DNA from: Beroe forskalii
Lineage: Eukaryota; Ctenophora; Nuda; Beroida; Beroidae
Assembly (NCBI GenBank): GCA_011033025.1
Contig: WFMF01000051.1
Location: 434,001-498,000, forward strand
Length of the DNA: 64,000 nucleotides
Direction: 5' to 3'
The position numbers and the translations under genes were made by a program. Numbering within the stretch: the first letter of the stretch is position 1; every line of letters begins with the position of its first letter. Shown here one piece after another: positions 11,779 to 21,775 of the stretch. The notes under the pieces were generated by a model. That model had not been told where the DNA came from, searched no databases, and saw only the letters and a program-made list of their open reading frames with translations.

Positions 11779-11899
11779 GAACATTGTGCCGCTACGGGGG
11801 TGTGTCCTGTTAGAAGAGACAGTGCTACTAGTCACACCTTGCTACAAATACTGCAAATCTCTGCGGGACTTCATCGACAATAACAACCACAAGATCACC
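11779..11899 (+). CDS. pseudokinase exon: beta-4, beta-5, hinge and alpha-D
   Basis: Reading after one base, the translation is NIVPLRGCVLLEETVLLV followed by TPCYKYCKSLRDFIDNNNHK. This matches the kinase pattern NIV.L.G.C....  ..LV.EY...G.L..FL, giving beta-4, beta-5, the hinge (TPCYKY in place of EYxxxG) and alpha-D. The acceptor is CACAACTCAG and the donor ACC/GTGAGT. The exon ends in phase 0, agreeing with the next exon. The incoming phase (two bases owed by the previous exon) is what makes the donor of the 8425 exon a puzzle. Confidence 0.75.
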
Positions 11900-11904
11900 G
11901 TGAG

Positions 11905-12030
11905 TATACTCGCCTACCAAACGCCGCGCACGAGAAATAGGCGGTTCAACGTCATCAACTCACTGCATCGTGATATTATAATGACTTCATCCTACCCGCC
12001 TATTTCTCGCGCGCGGCGTATAACAAGGAG
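11905..12030. mobile_element. small palindromic MITE just inside the intron
   Basis: The inverted ends are ACGCCGCGCACGAGAAATAG at the left and its near-perfect complement CTATTTCTCGCGCGCGGCGT at the right, flanking about 55 bp of core (GTCATCAACTCACTGC...ATAATGACTTCA). It starts about 20 bp after the donor at 11900. A degenerate relative with the core GTCATCAACTCACC...ATAATGACGTCA lies at about 12785-12890. Confidence 0.75.
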
Positions 12031-13422
12031 TTTCATTAAAAGGAGGAGAACATGGTATTTTAGTAGTTTATATTGCACTCAGTAACCTACAGTCGATCCT
12101 CGCACTAACTTATGAACAGTTCATTCAAACAGTTAGCCCTGTGCGTACTTTCCCTATGAACAATCCATACTCCTTGTTTCATTTACTACTATAAACTTAT
12201 CAAATTGTTCACTGCCTAGAAGGTACCTAAAGCAAAAAAAAGGTTATCACTGTCATGTGTTGTCAATATATCGCCTCTTCTCATGATAAGAGTTGACCTC
12301 ACTCAGTCTACAAAATGTTCTAATTAATTGTCTCACAGGGCTGGATGCTATGTATGAATGTATTATAGAACCTGGAACCATGATAGAAGTCCACGAGCCT
12401 GCTGAGCAATTAATTAGCTCATGCCTGATAACTTGTGCGATATGAGTTTACTAAGTCACTAGATCCGCTAGATCTGATGCTTTGTAATTCATTACTAACT
12501 CTCTAATGAGACCGAATTCCTTACTCCGCTAGGTTTCTATCATGTTCGTACATATCGATATTCATTTGTATATTGGACTTTGCCCCATAACCATGAACTT
12601 ATGACATGGCCTAAACTTCTGGTGAACTTGGACCTATATGGCGAGTACCTCGATATGCAAAAGGATATCGCACTTATTAAACTCACAACCTTGGATCATT
12701 AGATACACTAAAAATAGAACGTTTATTCATCTTGGAAGTTTGAGTTAAGTTCCAATATTCTGATAACCGATACAGTGTGCACATTGCTCGGTTCTCACGC
12801 ACATCGCGTAAACAATGAGTGGTTTGATGTCATCAACTCACCATTCTAATCCCTGATAATGACGTCACTCTCAACTCCATCCCCTATAACTCGTGTAGGG
12901 TATACCTCGTGACCTTGTGGGAGCTCCTCAAGACTCCCTGACACAGGTGCAGCACTACACAGTACTCTGCCATGTGAAACACAGGAACTGTGTGCTTGTA
13001 GCTATGTAGCCCTATAATACCGAGGCGTGAAATAATTGAAATATTCTTTGCAGCTAAAGAAAGTGAATATAGTTGCTCATTCGGGTTAATAGACGAATAT
13101 TACTACAGTTCGTGTCTAACAGTCGCACAATATCTTAAAGGTGGCACTTGTTCTCATTATGAAATTAAAGCTCTAAAGCCAACCTCTTGCCATGAAATGA
13201 AACTAAAACAAATAAGCCTTTCGCTGCTTACCTTAGCACACTCTTGAGGACTACATCACCTAATTGGTGCGCGCTCAAAGATATGCGCACTAGAAATAGC
13301 GATATGTGAACACAATTTTAATCAGTGCGCAGTGCGCACTTAACTAAAGGTTAGGAAAATCGCACTAATCAATTGACGCAGTTCTTAAGAGTATACTAAG
13401 GTTTAACCCTTCTCTATTTCAG
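12031..13422. other. intronic stretch with a decayed second MITE copy
   Basis: No exon is accepted here. A decayed copy of the 11905 MITE lies at about 12785-12890. Elsewhere nothing is recognisable. The intron ends in a standard acceptor (CTCTATTTCAG). Confidence 0.5.
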
Positions 13423-13644
13423 GCTGAGCAGCGGGAGAGTTACGCGGAACAGGTGTGTTCAGGGATGAAGTACCTCGCCTCAAACCGGTGTCTACATCGC
13501 AGCCTCCGTCTCTCCCACGTGTACCTCACTAACTACAACAATGTCGTTATAACCAACTTCGGACTGGCGAGGGTTACAGAGGCCCTGTATTATCAGCAGA
13601 AGAGAGCTCTTAACCCAGACACATTCGTCATTTACCCGCCCGAG
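13423..13644 (+). CDS. pseudokinase exon: alpha-E, catalytic loop, activation loop
   Basis: The translation opens AEQRESYAEQVCSGMKYLAS (alpha-E), followed by the catalytic loop NRCLHRSLRLSHVYLTN, then NNVVITNFGLARVTEALYYQ and DTFVIYPPE. The canonical HRDxxxxN is HRSLRLSH, so both the catalytic Asp and the Mg-binding Asn are gone. DFG is NFG, so the second Mg ligand is gone. PPE takes the APE position. With the Lys-to-Met change in the N-lobe, every catalytic residue is missing while the fold-defining residues persist, which is typical of a pseudokinase under constraint rather than a decayed gene. The acceptor is TATTTCAG, the donor GAG/GTAATT, phase 0 at both ends (74 codons). Of known pseudokinase receptors it resembles RYK, PTK7 and ErbB3 in kind only. 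Confidence 0.85.
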
Positions 13645-14065
13645 GTAATTACTACACCCCAGACACATTTGTCATTTACCCGCCCGAGGTAATTACTGAA
13701 CTCCATGCTTACATACTGTATACTCTACCCCATACATTACTGTACCCCATACATACTTACTGTATACTCTACCCGATACATTACTGTAAGTTCACTACCC
13801 TGACACCTTTGTCATTTACCCGCCCGAGGCAATTATTGTACCCCATACTTACATACTGTATACTCTAACCCATACATAATTGTACCCCATACATACTTAC
13901 TGTATACTCTACCCCATACATTACTGTAAGTTCACTACCCTGACACCTTTTTCATTTACCCGTCCGAGGCAATTATTGTACCCACTACCCCATCCAATAT
14001 ACTTACATACATACTCTACCCCATACATTACTGTAACTACCCCATACATTCTTCATATACCCGAA
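13645..14065 (+). repeat. minisatellite copying the exon end and 5' splice site
   Basis: The exon end (CAGACACATTCGTCATTTAC, CCGCCCGAG/GTAATT) is repeated downstream at about 13657-13700 with an intact GTAATT. Copies at about 13798-13835 and 13937-13975 have GAGGCAATT instead. A remnant (TTCATATACCCGAAGTAAG) sits near 14050. Between copies are CCCATACATTACTGTA units. The array therefore duplicates a donor, mirroring the acceptor arrays at 7590-8424 and 16630-16897. Confidence 0.85.
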
Positions 14066-14069
14066 GTAA

Positions 14070-14420
14070 GTGAAGGGGGGAAGAGAAATGCATTTCGATG
14101 TGGTACACTTCTTAGCGTTAAAAAGTTGAAAACGCTTCACGACATGTTTTGTACTGTTGTATTATACCTACATTGAAAATGTGCCCTGACTATCGAAACC
14201 TTTAAATCTATTATCAACGACTCACTTGCTTTGCTTTTGCGTCGTTACGATGAAATAATACACTCGACCCGCACGACCATTGTTTCCAAATAATGCACGC
14301 TTTGCGTTATACTTAACTTATTGATGTAGACCGGTGTGCCTTCGTTTAATGTTTTCAAAACAACCGAATTTGTTTATTTTTGGACGAGTAAATATTTGCA
14401 TCAAGACTGTATACACTATA
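14070..14420. other. intronic non-coding stretch
   Basis: Nothing recognised between the donor-copy array and the 14.4-kb foldback element. Confidence 0.4.
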
Positions 14421-15930
14421 CAGTATAGGTGGGTCAGGGACGGAAGTTCGACACCCGGAAGTTCGACAACCCAGAAGTTAGACACTCTCACTGCTTGTCG
14501 AACTTCCGGGCGTCAACAGACTGAAGTCCGACAGTCCTAAAGCTCGACAGCTGGATCAGGTGTCGAACTTCCGGTCGTCAACAGACTGAAGTTCGACACC
14601 CGTAAGTTCGACACCCTTTCTAAGCTTTAATAGAAAGGAATTCGCCTTTTGCATTGAGTGCCCCTTTACAGTAAAGGTAATTACAGGCTTTGGTGAGACT
14701 TATATCGATAGATCTAATCAGACAAGAAGTTATGATAATGGGTACAGGGTACACAGCCGGCACAGAAACGTTTTAAAAGTTATGCGTATACGGTGCGAGG
14801 AACTTAAATTAACTGTTATTCATCCTCGTGATTTATAATTTTCGTATGTTGGGGAGGGAAATTAAGCGCCTGCATACGGGAATAATGGACAACAAGAATT
14901 GTGCCGGCAGGCGCAATTCTTGTTTGTATTGTATTGTATTGTAGGTTCCCCATACTCGGGAGTATGGGGGACAGTACTCTGATGAGCACTGCCAGCACAG
15001 GGGCCACGGGACACCACTTATAGTGCTGCAGGGATGCCTCTGGTACCCTCGGTGTGCTCTGGATTTAATGGGAACAGCATTTCAGTGACAGTGGCTTGGT
15101 GAACTTCAATGAGCAGTGGGGTCTGGGTGTTAGGCCAGACAAGCCGCCTTTACTGCTGCACACTACAGTTTGAGTCAACTAAATTTCTGTCCAAAGCACT
15201 GAAAAGAAGATTTACTCTCCCTGTCCACGTTATCATGTGTCAGTCAAGAAAGTCAGAGTCTTAAAAAGGGTTGAGCTGGGTTGCCTTCAGTAAGAGGTAA
15301 AAGTCAAATTTAGAAGTGGTAAGAATTTCTTGTTGATTGGTAGTCAGGAGTTCAGGACCCTCCTGCTCCCCTGCCATTTTGTGTTACGGTTTAGGTGTTT
15401 TAGACAAGTGTACTAATTATATTTAGTTAGTGAATCGTTGTCTTTTATTGTTGTTACCTTGTAATGGTGAGCTTCTTCGTTTATTGGTTTTATGAGATAA
15501 GATTCTGTTGGGAGAAAGCTTCTTTTTGTCACTGGAACCATGATAGCATGATGAGGTTGGTGTCTGGTGATAACAACCCTATCACATCGAGCGTTAACCG
15601 CTCATCAAGTCCTATCGTCCCCCTTATCGAGGGTCACATCACGACTCGTACTGCAAAGTTTCCTTCGGCGGACCTCGCTTTATCAGGCCTATGAAGAACC
15701 TAATCGGGGAAGGATAATGATTGAGATTATTATAAGGGTTAGGGTAAGTGGTTGGGTTCTAGTTGGGGCAGACTGAAGTCCGACAGCCAGAAGTTCGACA
15801 GCGGGATCAGGTGTCGAACTTCCGGTCGTCAACAGACTAAAGTCCGACAGTCCTAAAAGCTCGACAGTGTCTAACTTCTGGGTTGTCGAACTTCTGGGTT
15901 TTCGAACTTCCGTCCCCAACCCAGTATAGG
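14421..15930. mobile_element. foldback DNA element with 9-bp target-site duplication (Mutator-like)
   Basis: A perfect 9-bp direct repeat CAGTATAGG (14421-14429 and 15922-15930) brackets the element. The termini are inverted: GGGACGGAAGTTCGAC at the left and GTCGAACTTC...CTTCCGTCCCC at the right. Both arms (about 14430-14620 and 15770-15920) are crowded with GAAGTTCGACA/TGTCGAACTTCC words in both orientations, so each arm can fold on itself as well as on the other. The interior (14630-15765) has no transposase ORF. At 14885-14930 it contains the hairpin CAAGAATTG...CAATTCTTG. A 9-bp duplication and long inverted ends are the hallmarks of Mutator-like elements. Non-autonomous. Confidence 0.8.
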
Positions 15931-16370
15931 TTGTAAGTACAGACTTGAATGCTGATATTTTGATTACCTAATAAGCTAATAGCATTCTTGAACATAATTG
16001 GCAAATTTGTTGTAATGAATATCGTTATGAAATATCCAACTTCATACTTAGTCGATTGATTGATTCGTCTCAAAATGACATCTTAATGAACAGCAGTTTA
16101 ATTTTCACCTTCACTTACATACAGCCGCGTCACACGACCGTTTTATTGAATGGAACAGCTTACCAATATATATTGGAGCTCCACAAATTCATACCTTTTT
16201 TAAAAATTACTTATACCATTTAAAGTAAAGTTTCATTTAATATAATGTGTGTGTCCCATTTCTCGCCTAACAGTAAGTATAATATTTATATATCTGTTAC
16301 ACAACATTCGAATATATAGTGGACATTGAAAAGGAGAAGGTTCTGTGAAAAGTTATTTAATATTACTCAT
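15931..16370. other. intronic non-coding stretch
   Basis: No gene or repeat recognised. Confidence 0.35.
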
Positions 16371-16540
16371 GCTTCTCTCAGGGAGAAGGTTCTGTGAAAA
16401 GTTATTTAATATTACTCATGCTTCTCTCAGTTCTCAACTCTCTGAAATTTAATATTACTCATGCTTCTCTCAGTTCTCAACTCTCTGAAATTTAATATTA
16501 CTCATGCTTCTCTCAGTTCTCAACTCTCTGAAATCCGTAT
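16371..16540 (+). repeat. short tandem repeats in intron (TTTAATATTACTCATGC units)
   Basis: Two 50-bp copies of GGGAGAAGGTTCTGTG...CTTCTCTCAG are followed by three 45-bp copies of TTAATATTACTCATGCTTC ending in CTCTCTGAAA. Most units end in CTTCTCTCAG, which resembles a splice acceptor. Confidence 0.8.
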
Positions 16541-16629
16541 ATTAGAATATTGTAACTAGAGTATACTGTGCTACTGTACACTATCGCCTATTTAAACTCT
16601 AGTTTCTATAGCTCCATCTCCCAAATCCA

Positions 16630-16897
16630 TTAGGTGATATCCCCTTTTAGTAGTAGTAGTAAAGTAACTAAATACCCATCGTCCAGGTGATATCCCCTTT
16701 AAGAAGTAGTAAAGTAACTTAAAGTAACTTAACTAAACTAACAACCTGTAAATCCAGGTTATATCAGTGGTGTGTGGCGGAGGTAAAGTAAAGTAACTGT
16801 AGTATAGTAACTAAACTAACAACCTATAAATCCAGGTGATATCCTATACTATTATACTAAGTAACTTAGTAAGTAAACTAACAACCTATAAACCCAG
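16630..16897 (+). repeat. minisatellite copying branch point, acceptor and start of the 16898 exon
   Basis: Four upstream copies (near 16632, 16684, 16754 and 16834) precede the true junction at 16898. The unit is ACTAACAACCTATAAATCCAG then GTGATATC. The 16754 copy carries nearly 40 exon-like bases, including GTGTGTGGCGGAGG then TAAAGTAAAGT, against the exon's GTGTGGTGGAGGTAAAGT. ACTAAC is a consensus-like branch point 15-20 bases before AG, so each unit is a complete potential 3' splice site. Confidence 0.9.
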
Positions 16898-17067
16898 GTG
16901 ATATCTGTGATGTGTGGTGGAGGTAAAGTAAAGTTCAACACGGCGTGTGACGTGTGGAGTTACGGGGTGTTGCTATGGGAACTGTACAGCGGAGAGTTAG
17001 CCTTTAATAACGTTGTTATGGATGTCCATGGAGACCAGGACATGCACCTCCTCGACCAGCACTTCAG
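16898..17067 (+). CDS. pseudokinase exon: P+1 loop and alpha-F
   Basis: The translation opens VISVMCGGGKVKFNTACDVW, then SYGVLLWELYSGELAFNNVV, ending DMHLLDQHF. ACDVWSYGVLLWEL is the tyrosine-kinase-family alpha-F signature (SDVWSFGVLLWE), with the conserved Asp present. It joins the preceding exon in phase 0 to give YPPEVISVMC. The acceptor is ATAAACCCAG and the donor CAG/GTTAGT, leaving two bases of an Arg codon. Confidence 0.85.
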
Positions 17068-17213
17068 GTTAGTTTCAGGTCATGCTGCTATGCTGCACAG
17101 GTATCTGTTGCTAGAAAGCACTTTCATTTCAGCCAAACAGCGGTGTAATTACAAGTTGTATCGTATATATTTGCTAAAATTTAAATAATCCATCAATCTA
17201 TGTTTACTTGCCT

Positions 17214-17262
17214 ACTTGGCTGGGCCCTCGCAGGCCCATCCCTCTTCTAGTAGTAGTAATAT
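17214..17262 (+). mobile_element. extremely short LINE 3' end (about 48 bp)
   Basis: GGCTGGGCCCTCGCAGGCCC, ATCCCTCTTCTAGTAGTAG matches the very end of the LINE tail at 22700-23278 (TGGCCCCCGCTGGCCCATCC, CCCTTCTAGTAGTAG). It is either a drastically 5'-truncated insertion or the tail of a SINE using that LINE's machinery. It lies in the last intron of the pseudokinase gene, sense strand. Confidence 0.65.
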
Positions 17263-17312
17263 TTACTTGGAATATCAAGTAATTCATACTAACTTCCATC
17301 ATTTGATTGCAG

Positions 17313-17442
17313 GGCTGGCAACACCCTTGACTGTGATCCATCGTGGCCGACCAACATTCGGACTATCATCGAAAAGTGTCAAAATGAGGAGGATAGCAGG
17401 ATCAACTTCTACGATATTCACGACATTCTCAGTCACACGTGA
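17313..17442 (+). CDS. pseudokinase terminal exon (alpha-G to alpha-I, stop)
   Basis: Reading in from the split Arg codon, the translation opens AGNTLDCDPSWPTNIRTIIE and ends KCQNEEDSRINFYDIHDILS HT, then stop TGA. It matches the tyrosine-kinase C-lobe end: I..CW..DP..RP.F..I...L appears as IIEKCQNEEDSRINFYDIHDIL, with W replaced by Q but the structural Arg kept. The acceptor is TTTGATTGCAG. The kinase ends almost at the stop, so there is no cytoplasmic tail. Confidence 0.8.
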
Positions 17443-17660
17443 CATTCTCAGTAACACGTGATATCCTCATCAACACATGACATAATCCTCAATAACACGT
17501 GATAAACTTGATATCCTTGGTAACGCGTGATATCCTCAATATCATGTGACAAACATCCCCAGTAACACGTGATATCCTTAGTAACACGTGATATCCTGAG
17601 TAACACGTGATATCCTTAGTAACACGTGATAAACTTGACATCCTCAATAACACGTTATTT
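17424..17660 (+). repeat. 3'-UTR minisatellite seeded by the last coding bases and stop codon
   Basis: The last coding bases CATTCTCAGTCACACGTGA (ending in the TGA stop) are followed at once by CATTCTCAGTAACACGTGA, then about ten 17-24 bp units of the AGTAACACGTGATATCCT type. The unit keeps CACGTGA throughout. This is the same exon-edge pattern as the splice-site arrays of this gene, here at the 3' end of the coding region. Confidence 0.8.
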
Positions 17661-17664
17661 TAAC

Positions 17665-19458
17665 GTTTCATCAGAAATATGATGCATATTCAGAAAATAG
17701 CGTGATTGAACTTGCGCTATAAGATTTGAACTCACATAGGAGAGAACACTGTGATGTCATATTGGACCCTATGGGAAAGTGGACACCTAGCTGGTTGCCT
17801 TCCAGTATAGTTGGTATTAAATTTTGGTACTTTTCATTTCAAGTTTAGATGTTATTAGATTATTAAGATTAAATATGAGTCAGGTACACATCATTATTTT
17901 TAAAAGTTCCCCAAGCGGAACAAAACTTTAATAAATACTGCTCAATTGAGGAAAATGTTTCATGCCAATCTTCATGATGTCGAAATTAGATATCTATGAA
18001 ATTATCAAGATTATCATAATTATTTAGTTGCATATCGCGTTCTGGCATGTAGGTTTTAGATTAGATTCTCAGAAATTTGAAAGGTTAAGATCATGATAAT
18101 ATCATCATGGAGTTGCTATTTGTATGAAGTTGAAACTTACTTTTCTTAGCTGTTCTGACGTAAACACAGTTACCCCCGATGTATTGGATTCCGATCTCGA
18201 ATGTTTCGGGTATTATTCTTCCAGATTTATCGTACCCCCGAAACTCCCATGCATCTTGTGACAATTGAAAAATAACTGTGGTTTATTAATCAATTGATTA
18301 CTATGGGCCCTGCGAGGGGGGACACTGGACTCCGACTCCCATGTCCTCACTTTTTACACTTCTACTACATAATATACTAATATTTCCATAGAATTTAATG
18401 TAACTCGGAGTGTTGACGTTCTAACGCTCCCCCAGTCGTTGAAAGACTACGATATAATTGTGTAGTGAGACAGTCAGTCTCTTAGAAAGAGAGTCTTTAG
18501 TGTGACGGACCGTGCATTGTATCACCACAATAAAGTTCTGCGATTCACAAAGTTCTAGAATTTCATATTGGTAATTAATCGCCGCCTTCGGGAGTGAATT
18601 AAAGAAAAGATGGAACCTACCATTAGTTACTAGAGCTGCTTAGAATATGTAGTCAGGGTGTTTGAAAAGTCTTTATTTAGAGCTACATAAGTTTTTATGC
18701 GATTAACTGAGCTTTGCCCTGAAAATATAATATCATCCAATCAAGGGGTTATAAGGTAGCGTGTTCTTCCATTTGTGGGACCGCTGTACAGTGTACAATG
18801 TACGTTGCAGTACATTGTTGTCTCAATACACGAAATGCATTTGTATTTGTAAAATTGTATAATGTAACAATGTAGCCCGTGCTCTGCCTTATATTACAAT
18901 ACAATGAATTAAAAATCAGAGAATCTGAGGCGGTATAATTGCTAATAGCACCACGCAGTGTATAATGACTATATTCGTTGATTAATTTGACTGCTGTTTC
19001 ATGTTTAAGATTGATGATGCTGCTGCCAAAGGTATGGCAGTAGTTATAATTTGAAAAATTTAGAAGCATTAAAAATTAATGTTTGTCATGCCCCGCAATA
19101 TCCTGTTTAATCAATTCAGTAAATTTCTTTTAGAAAATACCTCTTTTTAAGACAATTTCAGAAAAGTTAGAAAGTTGTTATTTGATTAATTTGTGGATGG
19201 GTCCGTGCTTGAACCCACACAACTGTACAGTATCTTGGCAACGGATGACTATGATGTAACAAGCTGTAATTCATGAATTAGACATTATTTTGTGTGTGTG
19301 AGCTGTGGATCCTGGGAGTCATGTTAAACTGCATAACTTGATATAGTAACTGGAAGTGTGTCGGTTTCTGGGTATATCTTCTTAGCTTTTCCAGGAATCC
19401 TGACATATTTACATCCCGCATGATGGTTTATTAATATCTAATTATAACATATAATTAT
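17665..19458. other. non-coding stretch
   Basis: No gene or RNA recognised. The region includes a short GTACAATGTAC palindrome cluster near 18790. The 106-codon minus-strand frame at 18749-19069 has no domain and is AT-rich chance sequence. Confidence 0.4.
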
Positions 19459-19459
19459 T

Positions 19460-19878
19460 GGAGCACATATCGACCTAGTTTGATAGTGCAGTCCCCTCAT
19501 GTGGAACACAGTGAAAATCTGGGATTATTATAAAGCATTCAGGTGCCTCTTTTAGCTATTTTCTTTGCTGATTTAGAGTTTCAGCCTCTTACAGTTTCAG
19601 CCTCTTACAGTGACAATTCAAACTGCAGTTTTGTGTGCGCGGCGTACAGACATGTTATTTATATGTCTTTACGTCGCGCACACGAAACTGCAGTTTGAAT
19701 TGTCACTGTAAGAGGCTAAAACTGTAAGAGGCTGAAACTGTAAGAGGCTGAAACTTTTAGAATCAGCAAAGAAAATAGCTAAAAGAGGCACCTGAATGCT
19801 TTATAATGATCCCAGATTTTCACTGTGTTCCACATGAGGGGACTGCACGCACAATCAAACTAGGTCGATATGTGCTCC
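19460..19878. mobile_element. near-perfect palindromic MITE, about 420 bp
   Basis: The ends read GGAGCACATATCGACCTAG and its exact complement CTAGGTCGATATGTGCTCC. The arms stay complementary nearly to the centre: CCTCATGTGGAACACAGTG pairs with its complement, as do AAAGCATTCAGGTGCCTC and GTTTCAGCCTCTTACAG. The CTGTAAGAGGCTGAAA word is tandemly repeated, two to three times per arm. The loop near 19640-19670 is GTGCGCGGCG...CGTCGCGCAC. The flanks share only TAT. No coding capacity. Confidence 0.85.
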
Positions 19879-19879
19879 A

Positions 19880-21770
19880 TATCAATTCAATGAAATTCTG
19901 CTTTCATTACAGCACCGAGGTTAAGTAAAATTCTAAACTTTTCAATTATTATTTGTACTGAAAACCTTTACTTTGTCTTGAATATCTTTTTATTTGGGGG
20001 AATGTTGTGATAGCATGTTTGTAGTTACTAGCTGACTTTTAAGTTTAAAGTTTGACTAATAAAATATGAATCTTTAGATCTATAATAATTGAACTGCTGT
20101 TGATAATAATATGTCTTATTGTTTTTCACTACTTGAAAATATCTTGTCATTGATTCGTACAGTATATATCATATAACAAAATTTACTCAAATATTTATTT
20201 TATATAATACACGTACGTGACTTGCCTCTTAATAATACTAAATTAATGGTATTACTAAATCAATGATATTAGTAGACTGTTCCCAGCATGAATAACAAGT
20301 CGTGATAGCTCTTGGAGGTCTCTGTACTATAGTATGTTAATGAAAATACACTAATAACCTGCAGCTATCACTAAAAGTGTAAAAGTGTAAAAGTAAGGTT
20401 CTCCTGGCGTCTTCTCGTTGGAAAATATAGTAATGCAGTATTTTGTTAGATGCAGAAGAATGTATCATGGGACCGTCTAGGTCTGAAAGAATCATGGGTT
20501 GGAAACGTGGGCCTTTAATTATCCCCAAATTGAAGACCTCCCTGTGTCTATAAAATGTAACCCTATCAAGTTCATACATTCTGCCCTATTTTCGAATATT
20601 TCTTGCGACTGCAAAACACGATGGAAGAAGCCATTAGTTATGCTATTCTTAATGCTGCACGTGCGACAGAATATGCGCGTTACGTGTAAGAATTCAAAAT
20701 TCATACAAACTACTTCGAAAAAGATCGAATTTTGTGAACGAAAATTAATGATCCTAAAAAATATTGCGGGCACTAGTTTGAAATAATCAGGAAGTATAGA
20801 CAATGAATTACGACAAAATGAACTATACGACAAAATGAATAGGCAATGAATTATAGACAATGAAGCATACGGGATAGAATCGCTAGAAAGCAGAAAATAC
20901 ATGAATTATGTCTGCTTTTCTTGTCGATAGCATGTATATTGTTCATTTTCTTTGAAGCGCGAAATGCTGAATTCTGTATTATCTACGGTCTAAACTTTAC
21001 CGGCTATGTTGTAAACGAGGCCGTGATGTGTTCTACAATAACGGGAACGCGCAATGCGCCGCGGCCTGCTCCAAAATGGTCACAATTTTGCTACAAAACA
21101 TGTTGTGTATACGGACTTACGGAGGGCGCAAACAGAATTCTATAATGCACGTACGTACAAATATCAATTTTGCCGATCAGATCATGTATATGCATCGAAT
21201 CATATCACTGATCGAATCGATCGATCGAATCGTCGAAAGGAATCGATGGCTGACTGGAGGTCTATCCTGCACACGACCTAACAAACTGAATAACCAATAT
21301 AGTGAAATTAAACATTACAAATCACATGATACAAAACAATTACGAATTATTCAAAAGCCGAAACAGGAAATCATGCTGAAGCTCTCAGGTGAATCAAATG
21401 CCCACGACCTAAGCTAGCTGATCAGTGATCGACCGGATCTGATAGATTTATATATTCGTTCTAAGTTGATTTTTTGTATTGACCTGGTACTGATGATCGC
21501 CAGTAAACGGTGAAAATTGGATAAAAATAATTTGCTTGTGTGCACCTGTTCAGTGTATCGCGACCAGTAACTGCATACTCACCAGTACAGAGCGACCTTT
21601 ATCAATTATGAACGTAGGTACATACGTTTCGGTTGCCAGGCAACGTCTGGCAAGAAGCTTTCAAGTGAACTCAGTCGTGAGACGTCAGATGGCAAGATAT
21701 TTCATAGCCGGTCATTTGGTGTATGATTTAACGAATTAAGCCACAATTATAGAAAAAGCAATCAGCGACT
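19880..21770. other. non-coding stretch
   Basis: No gene recognised. The overlapping frames at 20499-21417 on both strands show no domain and no splice pattern. A run of GATCGAAT words near 21180-21245 is low-complexity. Confidence 0.35.
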
Positions 21771-21775
21771 TAGGA

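Noticed and set aside
12900-13020. Kinase-like words VTLWELLKTP and HYTVLCHVKHRNCVLV in different frames
   Set aside because: The words are in different frames, interrupted by stops and out of order relative to the kinase fold; probably chance.
13880-14176. 98-codon frame in the donor-copy array
   Set aside because: It is composed of CCATACATTACTG repeat units and lies in the intron.
20499-21417. Cluster of 70-130 codon frames on both strands
   Set aside because: No domains, no splice-site agreement, base composition as in the flanks.
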